NCBI GenBank assembly: GCA_958452575.1
Contig: CAUDUM010000005.1
Span: forward strand, 62,001 to 126,000
Direction of reading: 5' to 3'
Source: an uncultured Eggerthellaceae bacterium
GTDB lineage: Bacteria; Actinomycetota; Coriobacteriia; Coriobacteriales; Eggerthellaceae
Length of the DNA stretch: 64,000 nucleotides
A program made the translations under genes and the position numbers. Positions 44,412-54,006 of this stretch are shown here, in pieces (position 1 is the stretch's first letter; the number at the start of each line of letters is the position of its first letter). The notes below the pieces were generated by a model, which worked only from the letters and a program-made list of their open reading frames with translations, was not told the origin of the DNA and made no database searches.

Positions 44412-46432
44412 AGCAGCACCCCTTCCGGAAGATACGGTTTGATGCCGAGGCGCTTCAGCTCGCTGTCAGGCAGCTCGGCATAGTAATGGTCGGTGTTGGG
44501 AACGCGCTTGAGCATCGGGCGCATCTGGGACACCTTGTCCGGATGGCTCGAGCGCGGCGTGAAGCGGTCGCCGGCGGGGAAGTCCTTGGGGCTGGGGACG
44601 CTGCCGGGCACCTGGTGCAGGCGGGCGCCGCCGGCCTCGATGGACAGAACCGAACCCAGAAGGCCGCGGGTGTACTCGTGGACCGGGCTGCACAGGATGT
44701 CCTTGACCGGGCCCTGCTCCACGATCTGGCCGGCGTACATGACGGTGATCGAGTTGGCGACCTCGGCGACAAGCGCCAGGTCGTGGCTCACGAACACCAT
44801 CGCGAAGCCGAGCTCCTTCTGGAGCTTGTTCAGCAGGTCGATGACCTGCTTCTGCACGGTCACGTCGAGCGCGGTGGTGGGCTCGTCGGCGATGACCACC
44901 TTGGGGTCGCGCGTCAGGGCCATTGCGATCAGCACGCGCTGGCGCTGGCCGCCGGAAAGCTCATGCGGATAGGATTCCAGCGTGCGCTTGGGATCCAAGC
45001 CCACCAGCTCCAGCAGCTCCTCGGCGCTGCGGGTGCCGCCGCGCTTGGTCAGCTGCTTCATCTGGGCGCTGATGAGCATCGAGGGGTTCAGCGAGGACAG
45101 CGCGTCCTGGTAGACCATGGCGATCTCGCGGCCGCGCAGCTGATTGCGCTCGCGGTCTGTCATGTCGAGCAGGTTCTTGCCGTCGTAGAGGATCTCGCCG
45201 GAGATCTGGGCCTTCGGATCGAGCAGGCCCATGATGGTCAGCGACGTGATCGACTTGCCGCAGCCGGACTCGCCCACAAGGCCCATGGTCTGGCGCGGGC
45301 GGACGACGAAGCTCAGGTGGTCGACCACGTTCACGTCGCCATGGCGCGGGAACTTGATGCACAGGTCCTTGACCTCCAGGATGGGCGGCACGTCGGTGCG
45401 GGCCTCGAAGCGGTCGGTGCGGATCTGCTCCATCTCGCGAAGGCGGGTCAGGCGCTTCTCCAGCATGTCGGCCTGGGCCTCGTAAGCCAGACGCGGGTCG
45501 GCGATGAGGCGGTCGGCCTCGCGCTCGGACTCGGTGTTGCCCTCTTCGACCTTGACGGCGCTCTTAGGCGCGGCCATGGCGTCGGTCATGCCCTCGGACA
45601 CGATGTTGAGGCACAGGACCGTGAGCATGATCATGATGCCGGGGAACAGCGCCTGCCACCAACGGCCGGCCAGCACGCCGGCGCGGGCGTCGGAGAGGAT
45701 GTTGCCCCACGTGGGCGTGGGCTCGGGGATGCCCGCCGCGATAAACGAAAGGGATGCCTCGAACACGATGGCGTCCGCGACGAGCACGATCGTGAAGACC
45801 AGAACCGGCGCGATGCAGTTGCGCACGACGTGCTTGATCAGGATCCACGGGGCGCGCGCGCCGCTGACGACGACCGCGCGGACGTAGTCCTGGTTGTACT
45901 CGCTCATCACGTTGGCGCGCACGATACGCGCGATCTGCGGGATGTACAGGAAGCCGATCGCGAAGATCAGCGAGGGCACCGTATTGCCGAACACGATGAC
46001 GAACGTGGCGGCCAGGGCGATGCCGGGGAAGGACATGATGACGTCGAGGATGCGCATGATCACTTCGGAGACCCACTTGCGGGCGACCGCGGCGATCGAG
46101 CCGATGATCGAGCCGAGGATCAGCGCGAACGCGGTGGCGCCCAGGCCGATGACGAGCGAGTAGCGCGCGCCGTACATCAAGCGGGACAAAACGTCGCGGC
46201 CCTTGTCATCGGTGCCGAAGAGGAACTCGCCGCTCGGTGCCTGGCGCGCGGTGAAGATCTGCTGGGGATCGTAGGGCGCGAGCACTCCCGCGCAGATGGC
46301 CATCAGCACGATGAGCAGCAGCACGATAAGCGAGATGCGCGCGCCGACGGTCATCGCCTTCCAGCGGCGGAAGCGAACCTTACCGGCGTTCGCCTCCATC
46401 TTTTTGGTGAGGTTTCCACGTAGCTGTACCAT
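44408..46432 (-). CDS. ABC transporter permease fused to ATP-binding domain (DppC-DppD-like)
   Basis: 674 residues in one frame. Residues 1-290 are a DppC-type permease: a membrane segment at about 30-52, FGTDDKGRDVLSRLMYGAR, and the EAA-like VVSGARAPWILIKHVV loop. A charged linker follows (about 300-345). Residues 350-674 are a full ATPase: Walker A GESGCGKSITS, LSGGQRQRVLIAMAL, VIADEPTTALDVT. The two parts are normally separate genes. A permease-ATPase fusion has, as far as I recall, been described in the SatABCD sialic acid importer, which would fit this location. The reading frame is continuous, with no sign of a frameshift artefact. Confidence 0.9.
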   Translation of the reverse strand: MVQLRGNLTKKMEANAGKVRFRRWKAMTVGARISLIVLLLIVLMAICAGVLAPYDPQQIFTARQAPSGEFLFGTDDKGRDVLSRLMYGARYSLVIGLGATAFALILGSIIGSIAAVARKWVSEVIMRILDVIMSFPGIALAATFVIVFGNTVPSLIFAIGFLYIPQIARIVRANVMSEYNQDYVRAVVVSGARAPWILIKHVVRNCIAPVLVFTIVLVADAIVFEASLSFIAAGIPEPTPTWGNILSDARAGVLAGRWWQALFPGIMIMLTVLCLNIVSEGMTDAMAAPKSAVKVEEGNTESEREADRLIADPRLAYEAQADMLEKRLTRLREMEQIRTDRFEARTDVPPILEVKDLCIKFPRHGDVNVVDHLSFVVRPRQTMGLVGESGCGKSITSLTIMGLLDPKAQISGEILYDGKNLLDMTDRERNQLRGREIAMVYQDALSSLNPSMLISAQMKQLTKRGGTRSAEELLELVGLDPKRTLESYPHELSGGQRQRVLIAMALTRDPKVVIADEPTTALDVTVQKQVIDLLNKLQKELGFAMVFVSHDLALVAEVANSITVMYAGQIVEQGPVKDILCSPVHEYTRGLLGSVLSIEAGGARLHQVPGSVPSPKDFPAGDRFTPRSSHPDKVSQMRPMLKRVPNTDHYYAELPDSELKRLGIKPYLPEGVLL

Positions 46433-46433
46433 G

Positions 46434-47390
46434 TTACACCGTCCTGATGCGCGGATCGATCAGGATATAGAGCATATCCACGATGATGTTGATGATGATG
46501 AAGGTGATGGCCACAACCAAAACGACGCCCTGGATCAGCATGACGTAGTTGGACTGGATGCCCGAGAGGATCGCCATGCCCATGCCGGGGAGGTTGAAGA
46601 TGACCTCGATGACCACGGCGCCGCCGATCAGATAGCCGATGCGCATGCCCAGGACCGTGACGGGCGTGATCAGCGCGTTGCGCAGCACGTTGCGGCCGAT
46701 GACGACGGCCTTGGGGATGCCGGCGCCCAGGGCGGTGCGGACGTAGTCCTTGTCCAGCTCCTCGACCATCGACGTGCGGATGACGCGGGTCATCTGGCCG
46801 ATGACGGGGAACGCCAACGCCACCGCGGGCATGGCCATACGAGCGATGTATCCGCCCGGATCGCTGAAGAAGTCAGGCAGCGGGCCGGAGGCGGGCAGCA
46901 TGTGCAGGTTGGACGAGAACAGCAGGATCAAAAGGACCGCCAGCCAGAACGAAGGGGTGGCGACCATGATGATCGAGATGACGCGGATGAGCTGGTCGGG
47001 CCACTTGTCGCGGTAGATTGCCGAGACGACGCCCAGGATGACGGCAAGGACAACGGCGATGATCAGGCCGATGAACGTCAGCTGCAGCGTGACCGGCAAC
47101 GCGGTGGCGACGCGCTCGCCTACCGAGAGGTAGTTCGCGCCGTAGGTGCCCAGGTCTCCCTGGAACAGGCCTACCATGTAGTTGCAGTACTGGATGATGA
47201 TCGGGTCATTCAATCCGTGCTCCTCGCGGTACGCAGAGATCTGCGCCGGCGTCGCGTTCTCACCGAGAACGGCCGTTGCCTGGTCGATCGGCGATAGCGA
47301 CATGAGGAAGAACACGAGGATCGTGACGCCGAAGATCATGATCGGCAGCGCGATGAGGCGTCGTCCGATCAGGCGCAAGAGATTGCTCAC
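46434..47390 (-). CDS. ABC transporter permease, peptide/nickel type (DppB-like)
   Basis: 318 residues, six membrane helices: an N-terminal ALPIMIFGVTILVFFLMSL helix, the HGLNDPIIIQYCNYMVGLFQGDLG loop and the EAA-like TALGAGIPKAVVIGRNVLRNAL loop. GTG at 47390 is preferred because AAAGGGGAA stands just before it; an upstream in-frame ATG adds 20 residues without membrane character. First gene of the leftward importer operon; the fused gene begins one base after its stop. Confidence 0.9.
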   Translation of the reverse strand: MSNLLRLIGRRLIALPIMIFGVTILVFFLMSLSPIDQATAVLGENATPAQISAYREEHGLNDPIIIQYCNYMVGLFQGDLGTYGANYLSVGERVATALPVTLQLTFIGLIIAVVLAVILGVVSAIYRDKWPDQLIRVISIIMVATPSFWLAVLLILLFSSNLHMLPASGPLPDFFSDPGGYIARMAMPAVALAFPVIGQMTRVIRTSMVEELDKDYVRTALGAGIPKAVVIGRNVLRNALITPVTVLGMRIGYLIGGAVVIEVIFNLPGMGMAILSGIQSNYVMLIQGVVLVVAITFIIINIIVDMLYILIDPRIRTV

Positions 47391-47694
47391 TTGTTCCCCT
47401 TTCTCCGTGCGTACGCGGACGCACGCGCCCGCGATACCCTCCTTACACACGCGGCCTCCCCGCGCGCAATTTCAACATTATACCGTGTAACCTCCAGTTC
47501 ACCGCTTAAGGCTGGAGGCATTCTTTTACAGGTTCTTTATTTTCTCGGCGAAATGAATAATAATGGTACGCGAGGGCGGTTTTAGCACCGCTGAGCCACG
47601 CCTGTATACGTTGCCACGGTGGCGCGTACGGGCCTTGTCGCGTGCACCCGGCGCGCGACCGGAGGGGCGCACATGCCCCAGGAGGAGGGAATCT
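47391..47694. other. Divergent control region between the importer operon and its binding-protein gene
   Basis: No gene seen. It holds a leftward TATAAT (47477-47482) and a 7-bp inverted repeat, CCTCCAG (47491-47497) with CTGGAGG (47512-47518), positioned like an operator. An AT-rich patch around 47520-47565 probably contains the rightward promoter. Confidence 0.5.
47477..47482 (-). promoter_or_regulatory. -10 box of the importer operon
   Basis: A perfect TATAAT in leftward reading, about 87 bases before the GTG start. The -35 region is weak. The CCTCCAG/CTGGAGG inverted repeat lies just upstream of it, which suits a regulator site. Confidence 0.45.
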
Positions 47695-49308
47695 ATGAAG
47701 ATGAGCGAGAAGAACCTCTCACGCCGCACCTTCGTCGTCGGCGGCGCCGCGGCGGCTGCCGCGGCGAGCCTCGCGCTTGCCGGCTGCTCCGGCGGCGGCG
47801 AGACCAAGACCGAGGGCGAGGGCGGCGGCGAGGCCGCGGCTCCTGCCGAGGGCGGCGCGCTGACGGCGGCCTGCGGCTACAGCTCCACCAACGTCGACCC
47901 GGTCGACCTCAACGGCGGCTCCGCTCTGATGCTGGCTGCCACCTGGCACGTCTTCGAGGGCCTCTACGACCTCGACGTCCACACCTACGAGACCTACCCG
48001 GCGCTGGCTGCGGGCGAGCCCACCAAGGTCTCCGACACCGAGTACGAGGTCGCCCTGCGCGACGGCGCCAAGTTCTCCGACGGCACCGACGTGACCGCCG
48101 ACGACGTGGTCAATGCGTTCGACCTGAACATGGCCGCCGGCACGATCGGCCCCTTCCTGACCTTCATCGATAGTGTCGCCGCCAAGGACGACAAGACGGT
48201 CACCATCACGCTGAAGTACCCCTTCGAGACGCTGCTGACCGCGCGCCTGTCCCTGGTCAAGGTGTTCCCGGCGTCGCTGTCCGAGGATGACCGCAAGAAG
48301 ATGCCCATCGGCTCCGGCCCCTGGAAGTACGTCTCCATCAACGGCGACGACGGCGGCATCATCGAGTTCGCGCCCAACGAGAACTACAACGGCGACAAGG
48401 CCGCCACGGCCGACTCGATGACGTGGAACGTCCTGCTCGACGACACCGCCCGCACCACGGCGCTGCAGGAGGGCACGGTCCAGGTCATGGAGAACGTCCC
48501 GGCCGTCAACGAGGAGCAGCTTGTCGGCGCCGGCGCCTCGGTTGAGTTCGTCCAGGGCTTCAGCCAGGCGTTCCTGATGTTCAACTGCCAGAAGGCCCCG
48601 TTCAACGATCCTCGCGTGCGCCAGGCGATGTTCTACGCCATCGACACCGAGAAGCTGATCAACAACCAGCTGGCCGGCAAGGCCACCGCGGTGACGGGTT
48701 ATCTGACCGAGGATCATCCGAACTACCACGAGGCCTCCACGGTCTACACCTACGATCCCGAGAAGGCCAAGTCCCTGCTCGCCGAGGCCGGCGTGACCGA
48801 CCTGAGCTTCACGATGGACGTGAACAACAACTGGGTCGCCGAGCTCGCGCCTCAGATCAAGGAGGACATCGACGCTCTGGGCATGGGCGAGGTCACCATC
48901 AACGAGATGAAGATCGACTGGGCGTCCTATGCTCCTTCCGATCAGCCTCTGTCCTATGACGTCATGCTGACCCCGGGCGACCCGACCTGCTTCGGCAACG
49001 ATCCCGACCTGCTGATGAACTGGTGGTACGGCGACAACGTGTGGACCCAGGGCCGTTCTTGCTGGGCAAAGGCCGAGGGCAGCCGCTGGTCCGAGCTGCA
49101 GGATCTCATGCAGCAGGCCCGCGAGGCCACCGGCGACGATCAGCAGCAGCTGTGGAACCAGTGCTTCGACATCATCGCCGAGGAGGCTCCGATCTACGCG
49201 CTGTTCCATCGTCAGACCGGCACCGGCTGGCAGGAGAGCATGATCACCGGTTTCGAGCCCATCGGCACGACCGGCCTGGTCTTCCTGGGCGCTTCCGCCA
49301 CGGCGTAA
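47695..49308 (+). CDS. Extracellular solute-binding lipoprotein, peptide/nickel family (SBP family 5)
   Basis: 537 residues. The signal combines a twin-arginine motif (NLSRRTFVVGG, R10-R11) with a lipobox LAGC at C31, so it is probably exported folded by Tat and lipid-anchored. The SBP_bac_5 body has YEVALRDGAKFSDGTDVTADDVV, GSGPWKY and DPRVRQAMFYAID. It is divergent from the permease genes and is the likely ligand-binding part of that importer. Ligand inferred as sialic acid from nanAKE; a peptide ligand cannot be excluded. ATG at 47695 follows GGAGGAGGG. A low-complexity Gly/Glu/Ala linker follows the lipobox. Confidence 0.9.
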   Translation: MKMSEKNLSRRTFVVGGAAAAAAASLALAGCSGGGETKTEGEGGGEAAAPAEGGALTAACGYSSTNVDPVDLNGGSALMLAATWHVFEGLYDLDVHTYETYPALAAGEPTKVSDTEYEVALRDGAKFSDGTDVTADDVVNAFDLNMAAGTIGPFLTFIDSVAAKDDKTVTITLKYPFETLLTARLSLVKVFPASLSEDDRKKMPIGSGPWKYVSINGDDGGIIEFAPNENYNGDKAATADSMTWNVLLDDTARTTALQEGTVQVMENVPAVNEEQLVGAGASVEFVQGFSQAFLMFNCQKAPFNDPRVRQAMFYAIDTEKLINNQLAGKATAVTGYLTEDHPNYHEASTVYTYDPEKAKSLLAEAGVTDLSFTMDVNNNWVAELAPQIKEDIDALGMGEVTINEMKIDWASYAPSDQPLSYDVMLTPGDPTCFGNDPDLLMNWWYGDNVWTQGRSCWAKAEGSRWSELQDLMQQAREATGDDQQQLWNQCFDIIAEEAPIYALFHRQTGTGWQESMITGFEPIGTTGLVFLGASATA

Positions 49309-49361
49309 GCTGCAAGCAAGGTTGACATGCGTTCCGTGTAACGCGAAAGGCGCATGATCCT

Positions 49362-49399
49362 GAAGCCGACCTGCGATTCCGATCGCGGGTCGGCTTTTT
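49362..49399 (+). terminator. Intrinsic terminator after the binding-protein gene
   Basis: GAAGCCGACC and GGTCGGCTTTTTC form a stem of about 9 bp with a T run, 55 bases after the stop codon. Confidence 0.85.
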
Positions 49400-49517
49400 C
49401 GTGTCCCCACTTACCGACATGCGCGCCGCGCGGCGGGTGCGTCGCGCTCCAGCGCGTTGCAGTGGCCTATCATGGGTGAATGCACTTGTCTGCAAATCGT
49501 TCAAAGGGAGAGTGGAC

Positions 49518-52500
49518 ATGACGAGAAGCTTCAAATCCATGGACGGCAACAACGCGGCGGCCTATGTGTCGTACGCCTTCACCGAGGTTGCCGGCATCTA
49601 CCCGATCACGCCGTCGAGCCCCATGGCCGACTACGTCGATCAGTGGGCGGCCTCCGGCATAAAGAACATCTTCGGCGAGCCGGTCAAGGTGGTCGAGATG
49701 CAGTCCGAGGGCGGTGCCGCGGGCGCGGTCCACGGATCGCTTGCGGCCGGCGCGCTGACTACAACCTACACCGCATCCCAGGGCCTGCTGCTGATGATCC
49801 CCAACATGTACAAGATCGCAGCCGAGCAGCTTCCCGCCGTGTTCCACGTGAGCGCGCGCACCGTCGCCACCCAGGCGCTTTCGATCTTCGGCGACCACTC
49901 CGACGTCATGGCCTGCCGCCAGACCGGCTTCGCGATGCTCGCCGAGTCCAACGTCCAGGAGGTCATGGACCTGTCAGCCGTGGCGCACCTGGCCGCCATC
50001 AAGGGCGCCGTTCCCTTCATCAACTTCTTCGACGGCTTCCGCACCTCCCACGAGGTCCAGAAGATCGCCGTGTGGGATTTCGAGGACCTCAAAGAGCTCA
50101 CCGACATGGACGCCGTGCGCGCCTTCCGCGCCCACGCGCTCAACCCCGAGCGCCCCGCCATGCGCGGCAGCCACGAGAACGGCGACATCTTTTTCCAGCA
50201 CCGCGAGGCGTGCAACAGCCACTACGACGCGCTGCCGGCGGTCGTCGAGGATTACATGCACAAGATCAACGACAAGCTGGGCACGAACTACGAGCTGTTC
50301 AACTACTACGGCGCGCCGGATGCCGACCGCGTCGTCGTGGCGATGGGCTCGTTCTGCGACGTGCTCGAGGAGGTCATCGACTACCTCACCGCCCAGGGCG
50401 AGAAGGTCGGCCTGGTGAAGGTGCGCCTGTACCGCCCGTTCGTCTCCGAGAAGTTCGTCGCGGCGCTGCCCAAGACGGTGGCCAAGATCGCCGTCATGGA
50501 CCGGACCAAGGAGCCGGGCTCCCTCGGCGAGCCGCTCTATATGGACGTCATCAACGCGCTCGTGCAGGAGGGCGTCTCCGGCATCAAGGTGGTCGGCGGC
50601 CGCTACGGCCTGGGCTCCAAGGACACTCCGCCGGCGTCCGCGTTCGCCATCTACGAGGAGCTCGAGAAGGACGAGCCGCGCCGCGAGTTCACGGTGGGCA
50701 TCGTCGACGACGTGACCAACCTGTCGCTTCCCGAGGATCCCGACTGCCCCAACACGGCGGCCGAGGGCACGATCGAGTGCAAGTTCTGGGGTTTGGGCGG
50801 CGACGGCACGGTCGGCGCGAACAAGAACTCCATCAAGATCATCGGCGACCACACCGACAAATACGTGCAGGCGTACTTCCAGTACGACTCCAAGAAGACC
50901 GGCGGCGTGACGATCAGCCACCTGCGCTTCGGCGACGCGCCCATCCGCAGCCCCTACTACGTCAACAAGGCTGACTTCGTGGCGTGCCACAACCCCAGCT
51001 ACGTGACGAAGAACTTCCGCATGGTCAACGACGTCAAGCCCGGCGGCACGTTCCTGATCAACTGCCAGTGGGACCTCGCTGAGCTCGAGCACCACCTCAG
51101 CGCCGAGGCCAAGCGTTACATCGCCGCCAACGACATCCAGCTCTACACCATCAACGCCATCGACCTGGCCGCCGAGATCGGCATGGGCAAGCGCACCAAC
51201 ACCATCCTGCAGTCGGCGTTCTTCACGCTGGCCAAGGTGCTGCCCCAGGAGGACGCGATCCGCTACATGAAGGACGCGGCTACCAAGTCCTACCTGAAGA
51301 AGGGCCAGGACATCGTCGACATGAACCATCGCGCGATCGATGCGGGCGCCACGGCGTTCGTCAAGATCAACGTTCCCGCCGGCTGGGCCGACGCGGTCGA
51401 CGACGCTGCGGCGCCCGAGCTCGAGGGACGTCCCGAGCTCGTCAAGCAGGTGACCGGCATCATGGAGCCGGTCGGCCGCATGGACGGCGACCGCCTGCCT
51501 GTGTCCGCCTTCATGGATCACGTCGACGGCCAGTTCGAGCAGGGTGCCGCCGCCTACGAGAAGCGCGGCGTCGCGGTCACCGTGCCGCTGTGGGATCCGT
51601 CCAGCTGCATCCAGTGCAACCAGTGCTCGTTCGTGTGCCCGCACGCCACGATCCGCCCCTACGCGCTGACCGAGGAGGAGGCCGCCGCCGCTCCCGAGGC
51701 GATCAAGCTCATCCCCGCCAAGGGCAAGACCGCTGCCGGCCTGCAGTACACCCTCGCGATCAGCCCGCTGGACTGCATGGGTTGCGGCGTGTGCATCGGC
51801 CAGTGCCCGACCGACTCGCTCAAGATGGTTCCCACCGAGGGCGAGCTGGCGCAGCAGGACGTGTTCGACTACTGCGTGGCTCACGTGTCCGACAAGCCCG
51901 CGCTGCAAGACGACACGGTCAAGGGCAGCCAGTTCAAGCAGCCTCTGCTCGAGTTCTCCGGCGCCTGCGCCGGCTGCGCCGAGACGTCGTACGCGCGCCT
52001 TGTCACCCAGCTGTTCGGCGACCGCATGTATGTGGCCAACGCCACGGGCTGCTCGTCGATCTGGGGCGGTCCTGCCGCCACGTCGCCGTACACGGTAAAC
52101 AAGGACGGCCACGGCCCCGCATGGAGCAACTCGCTGTTCGAGGACAACGCCGAGCACGGCATGGGCATGCTGCTGGGCCACGAGGCTATCCGCAACCGCC
52201 TTGTCGACCAGGTCAAGGGCATGCTTGATGCCGAGCAGACCCCCGACGCCACCAAGGAGCTCATCCAGACGTACCTGGACACCCTCGACGACGGCGCTGC
52301 CAATGCCGAGGCCGTCAAGGCGCTCGTGCCCGCTCTCGAGCAGGCAGCCGCTGACGGTTGCCCGGTCGCTCCGGCGATCCTGGCCGAAAAGGAGTACCTG
52401 TCCAAGAAGAGCGTGTGGATCTTCGGCGGCGACGGTTGGGCCTACGACATCGGCTACGGCGGACTCGACCACGTCCTGGCATCCGGCGAGGATGTGAACG

Positions 52501-53057
52501 TGTTCGTGTTCGATACCGAGGTCTACTCCAACACCGGCGGCCAGGCCTCCAAGGCCTCCAACATCGGTCAGGTGGCGCAGTTCGCCGCTGCTGGCAAGGA
52601 CATCAAGAAGAAGAGCCTCGCCGAGATCGCGATGAGCTACGGCTATGTGTACGTGGCGCAGGTTGCGATGGGCGCCAATCCGGCGCGCACGATCAAGGCG
52701 ATCGTCGAGGCCGAGGCGTATCACGGACCGTCGCTGATCGTGGGCTACTCGCCGTGCGAGATGCACTCTATCAAGGGCGGCATGGTCAACTGCCAGGCCG
52801 AGATGAAGCGCGCTGTCGAGTGCGGCTACTGGAACCTGTTCCGCTACAATCCCGCCGCTCCCGAGGGCAAGAAGTTCGCGCTTGACTCCAAGGAGCCCGC
52901 TGGCGGCTATCAGGATTTCCTAATGAACGAGGCCCGCTACAGCCGTCTGACGCGCGAGTTCCCCGAGCGCGCCACCGAGTTGTTCGAGCGCAACGAGAAG
53001 GCGGCCATGGAGCGTTATCAGCACCTGCTCAAGCTCAAGGACGTGTACGCCGGCTAG
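49518..53057 (+). CDS. nifJ: Pyruvate:ferredoxin (flavodoxin) oxidoreductase
   Basis: 1179 residues, the single-chain homodimeric form. Domain I/II start (GNNAAAYVSYAFTEVAGIYPITPSSPM), two 4Fe-4S ferredoxin clusters near residues 695-755 (CIQCNQCSFVCP and CMGCGVCIGQCP), CAGCAET near 820, and TPP-binding GDGWAYDIGYGG and EVYSNTGGQASKAS near 980-1010. It converts pyruvate, CoA and oxidised ferredoxin to acetyl-CoA, CO2 and reduced ferredoxin: central anaerobic metabolism. ATG at 49518 follows AAAGGGAG; the upstream open frame is noncoding. Monocistronic, with terminators on both sides. Confidence 0.97.
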   Translation: MTRSFKSMDGNNAAAYVSYAFTEVAGIYPITPSSPMADYVDQWAASGIKNIFGEPVKVVEMQSEGGAAGAVHGSLAAGALTTTYTASQGLLLMIPNMYKIAAEQLPAVFHVSARTVATQALSIFGDHSDVMACRQTGFAMLAESNVQEVMDLSAVAHLAAIKGAVPFINFFDGFRTSHEVQKIAVWDFEDLKELTDMDAVRAFRAHALNPERPAMRGSHENGDIFFQHREACNSHYDALPAVVEDYMHKINDKLGTNYELFNYYGAPDADRVVVAMGSFCDVLEEVIDYLTAQGEKVGLVKVRLYRPFVSEKFVAALPKTVAKIAVMDRTKEPGSLGEPLYMDVINALVQEGVSGIKVVGGRYGLGSKDTPPASAFAIYEELEKDEPRREFTVGIVDDVTNLSLPEDPDCPNTAAEGTIECKFWGLGGDGTVGANKNSIKIIGDHTDKYVQAYFQYDSKKTGGVTISHLRFGDAPIRSPYYVNKADFVACHNPSYVTKNFRMVNDVKPGGTFLINCQWDLAELEHHLSAEAKRYIAANDIQLYTINAIDLAAEIGMGKRTNTILQSAFFTLAKVLPQEDAIRYMKDAATKSYLKKGQDIVDMNHRAIDAGATAFVKINVPAGWADAVDDAAAPELEGRPELVKQVTGIMEPVGRMDGDRLPVSAFMDHVDGQFEQGAAAYEKRGVAVTVPLWDPSSCIQCNQCSFVCPHATIRPYALTEEEAAAAPEAIKLIPAKGKTAAGLQYTLAISPLDCMGCGVCIGQCPTDSLKMVPTEGELAQQDVFDYCVAHVSDKPALQDDTVKGSQFKQPLLEFSGACAGCAETSYARLVTQLFGDRMYVANATGCSSIWGGPAATSPYTVNKDGHGPAWSNSLFEDNAEHGMGMLLGHEAIRNRLVDQVKGMLDAEQTPDATKELIQTYLDTLDDGAANAEAVKALVPALEQAAADGCPVAPAILAEKEYLSKKSVWIFGGDGWAYDIGYGGLDHVLASGEDVNVFVFDTEVYSNTGGQASKASNIGQVAQFAAAGKDIKKKSLAEIAMSYGYVYVAQVAMGANPARTIKAIVEAEAYHGPSLIVGYSPCEMHSIKGGMVNCQAEMKRAVECGYWNLFRYNPAAPEGKKFALDSKEPAGGYQDFLMNEARYSRLTREFPERATELFERNEKAAMERYQHLLKLKDVYAG

Positions 53058-53082
53058 CAAGCGCGGCATAGCACGGTAAAGG

Positions 53083-53116
53083 AAAAAGGGCGGCAACCTC
53101 GGTTGCCGCCCTTTTC
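53083..53116. terminator. Bidirectional terminator after nifJ
   Basis: A perfect 16-base stem, 53083-53098 with 53101-53116 apart from the outermost pair, and a two-base apex (effectively a tetraloop). It starts with five A and ends with TTTT, so it serves both convergent genes. Confidence 0.9.
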
Positions 53117-53988
53117 TATTCCGCTCTGTAGGGAACGGGGGTGCCGGCGGTGGGGAAGGCGCGATGTCCGGCGAGCTCGGGCGGGCTTGACAGGACGTCG
53201 ATGCCCACCAGGTTGAGGCCGAGCTCCTTGGCGTGCGCGATGATGGAAGGGGCATACGCCTCGAGGATCCCGTCGAAGGAACTCGGCGCCGCGACGCGGA
53301 GCTGGCAGGCGTACCAGGTCTGCTTCTGGCGCCGGCGTTCGGCTCCGTAGCGCTCGACGAGCGAGGCGCCCTCGACGCGCGCGAGCAGCGCCGCCGCCTG
53401 GTCAAGATCCTCGAGCGCCAGGCACACCGCGCATTTGAACGTCTCCAGCAGCTTGGATTCGTCCCGCTCGAGCATGCGGTTGCCGCGTGAAGCCGCTGCC
53501 GCATCTTCCGATCGGGTGCCTTTCGCCGAGTCTTCGCCCGCCTGCTCGTCATCACGATCGGGGTCCTCTCCCGCAAACGCCCGCTTGACGCGTTCGAGCT
53601 TGTCGGGGAACGCCCGGCGCTCGCGCATGCCCAGCTTGGAGGCGATGATGCGGATCTCGTCGAAGCGGAACCCGTCCTGCATGAGCGCGAGCGCCAGCGT
53701 CTCACGGCGCGCGTTGAGCTCGGCGCGCGCCGTCGCGTCATCGACGTACACGCCCATGACGTAGCGGTCGACGTCTTTGCCTGGCCCCTTGCGCGGGGTC
53801 TCGTCTTTGGCGAAGTAGAGGCTGTTGACATGCGCGAGCACGAAATCGCCCGCAAGGGGGTTGTCGTCCCAGACGCGCTCGACCGCCGCCGCGAACCGCC
53901 GGTTGTTGCGCGCGGCGCGCAGCGCCTTGGATGCGGTGGGATCGAGCGTTTCCAGGTACTTGGCTATGCCAGTGCTGACGCTTTGCAT
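53116..53988 (-). CDS. DUF721/DciA-like protein with a C-terminal extension
   Basis: 290 residues. Not firmly recognised. Residues 15-115 (ALRAARNNRRFAAAVERVWDD, then VMGVYVDDATARAELNARRE and FDEIRIIASKLGMRER) show the order of features of DUF721/DciA proteins: a helix ending in V.W, a strand giving a V.V..... pattern, then a helix with RAEL. DciA loads the replicative helicase in many bacteria, but the match is by eye. Residues 125-165 are charged and probably disordered. The last 130 residues contain two cysteines (KCAVCLALED) and are unknown. It lies 18 bases after the aminotransferase gene and is probably cotranscribed with it. Confidence 0.45.
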   Translation of the reverse strand: MQSVSTGIAKYLETLDPTASKALRAARNNRRFAAAVERVWDDNPLAGDFVLAHVNSLYFAKDETPRKGPGKDVDRYVMGVYVDDATARAELNARRETLALALMQDGFRFDEIRIIASKLGMRERRAFPDKLERVKRAFAGEDPDRDDEQAGEDSAKGTRSEDAAAASRGNRMLERDESKLLETFKCAVCLALEDLDQAAALLARVEGASLVERYGAERRRQKQTWYACQLRVAAPSSFDGILEAYAPSIIAHAKELGLNLVGIDVLSSPPELAGHRAFPTAGTPVPYRAE

Positions 53989-54006
53989 CGCTTGTTTGCG
54001 TGCCCG

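Noticed and set aside
44408..46432. Frameshift artefact joining permease and ATPase genes
   Set aside because: The frame is continuous through a charged linker and both domains are complete; nothing indicates an error.
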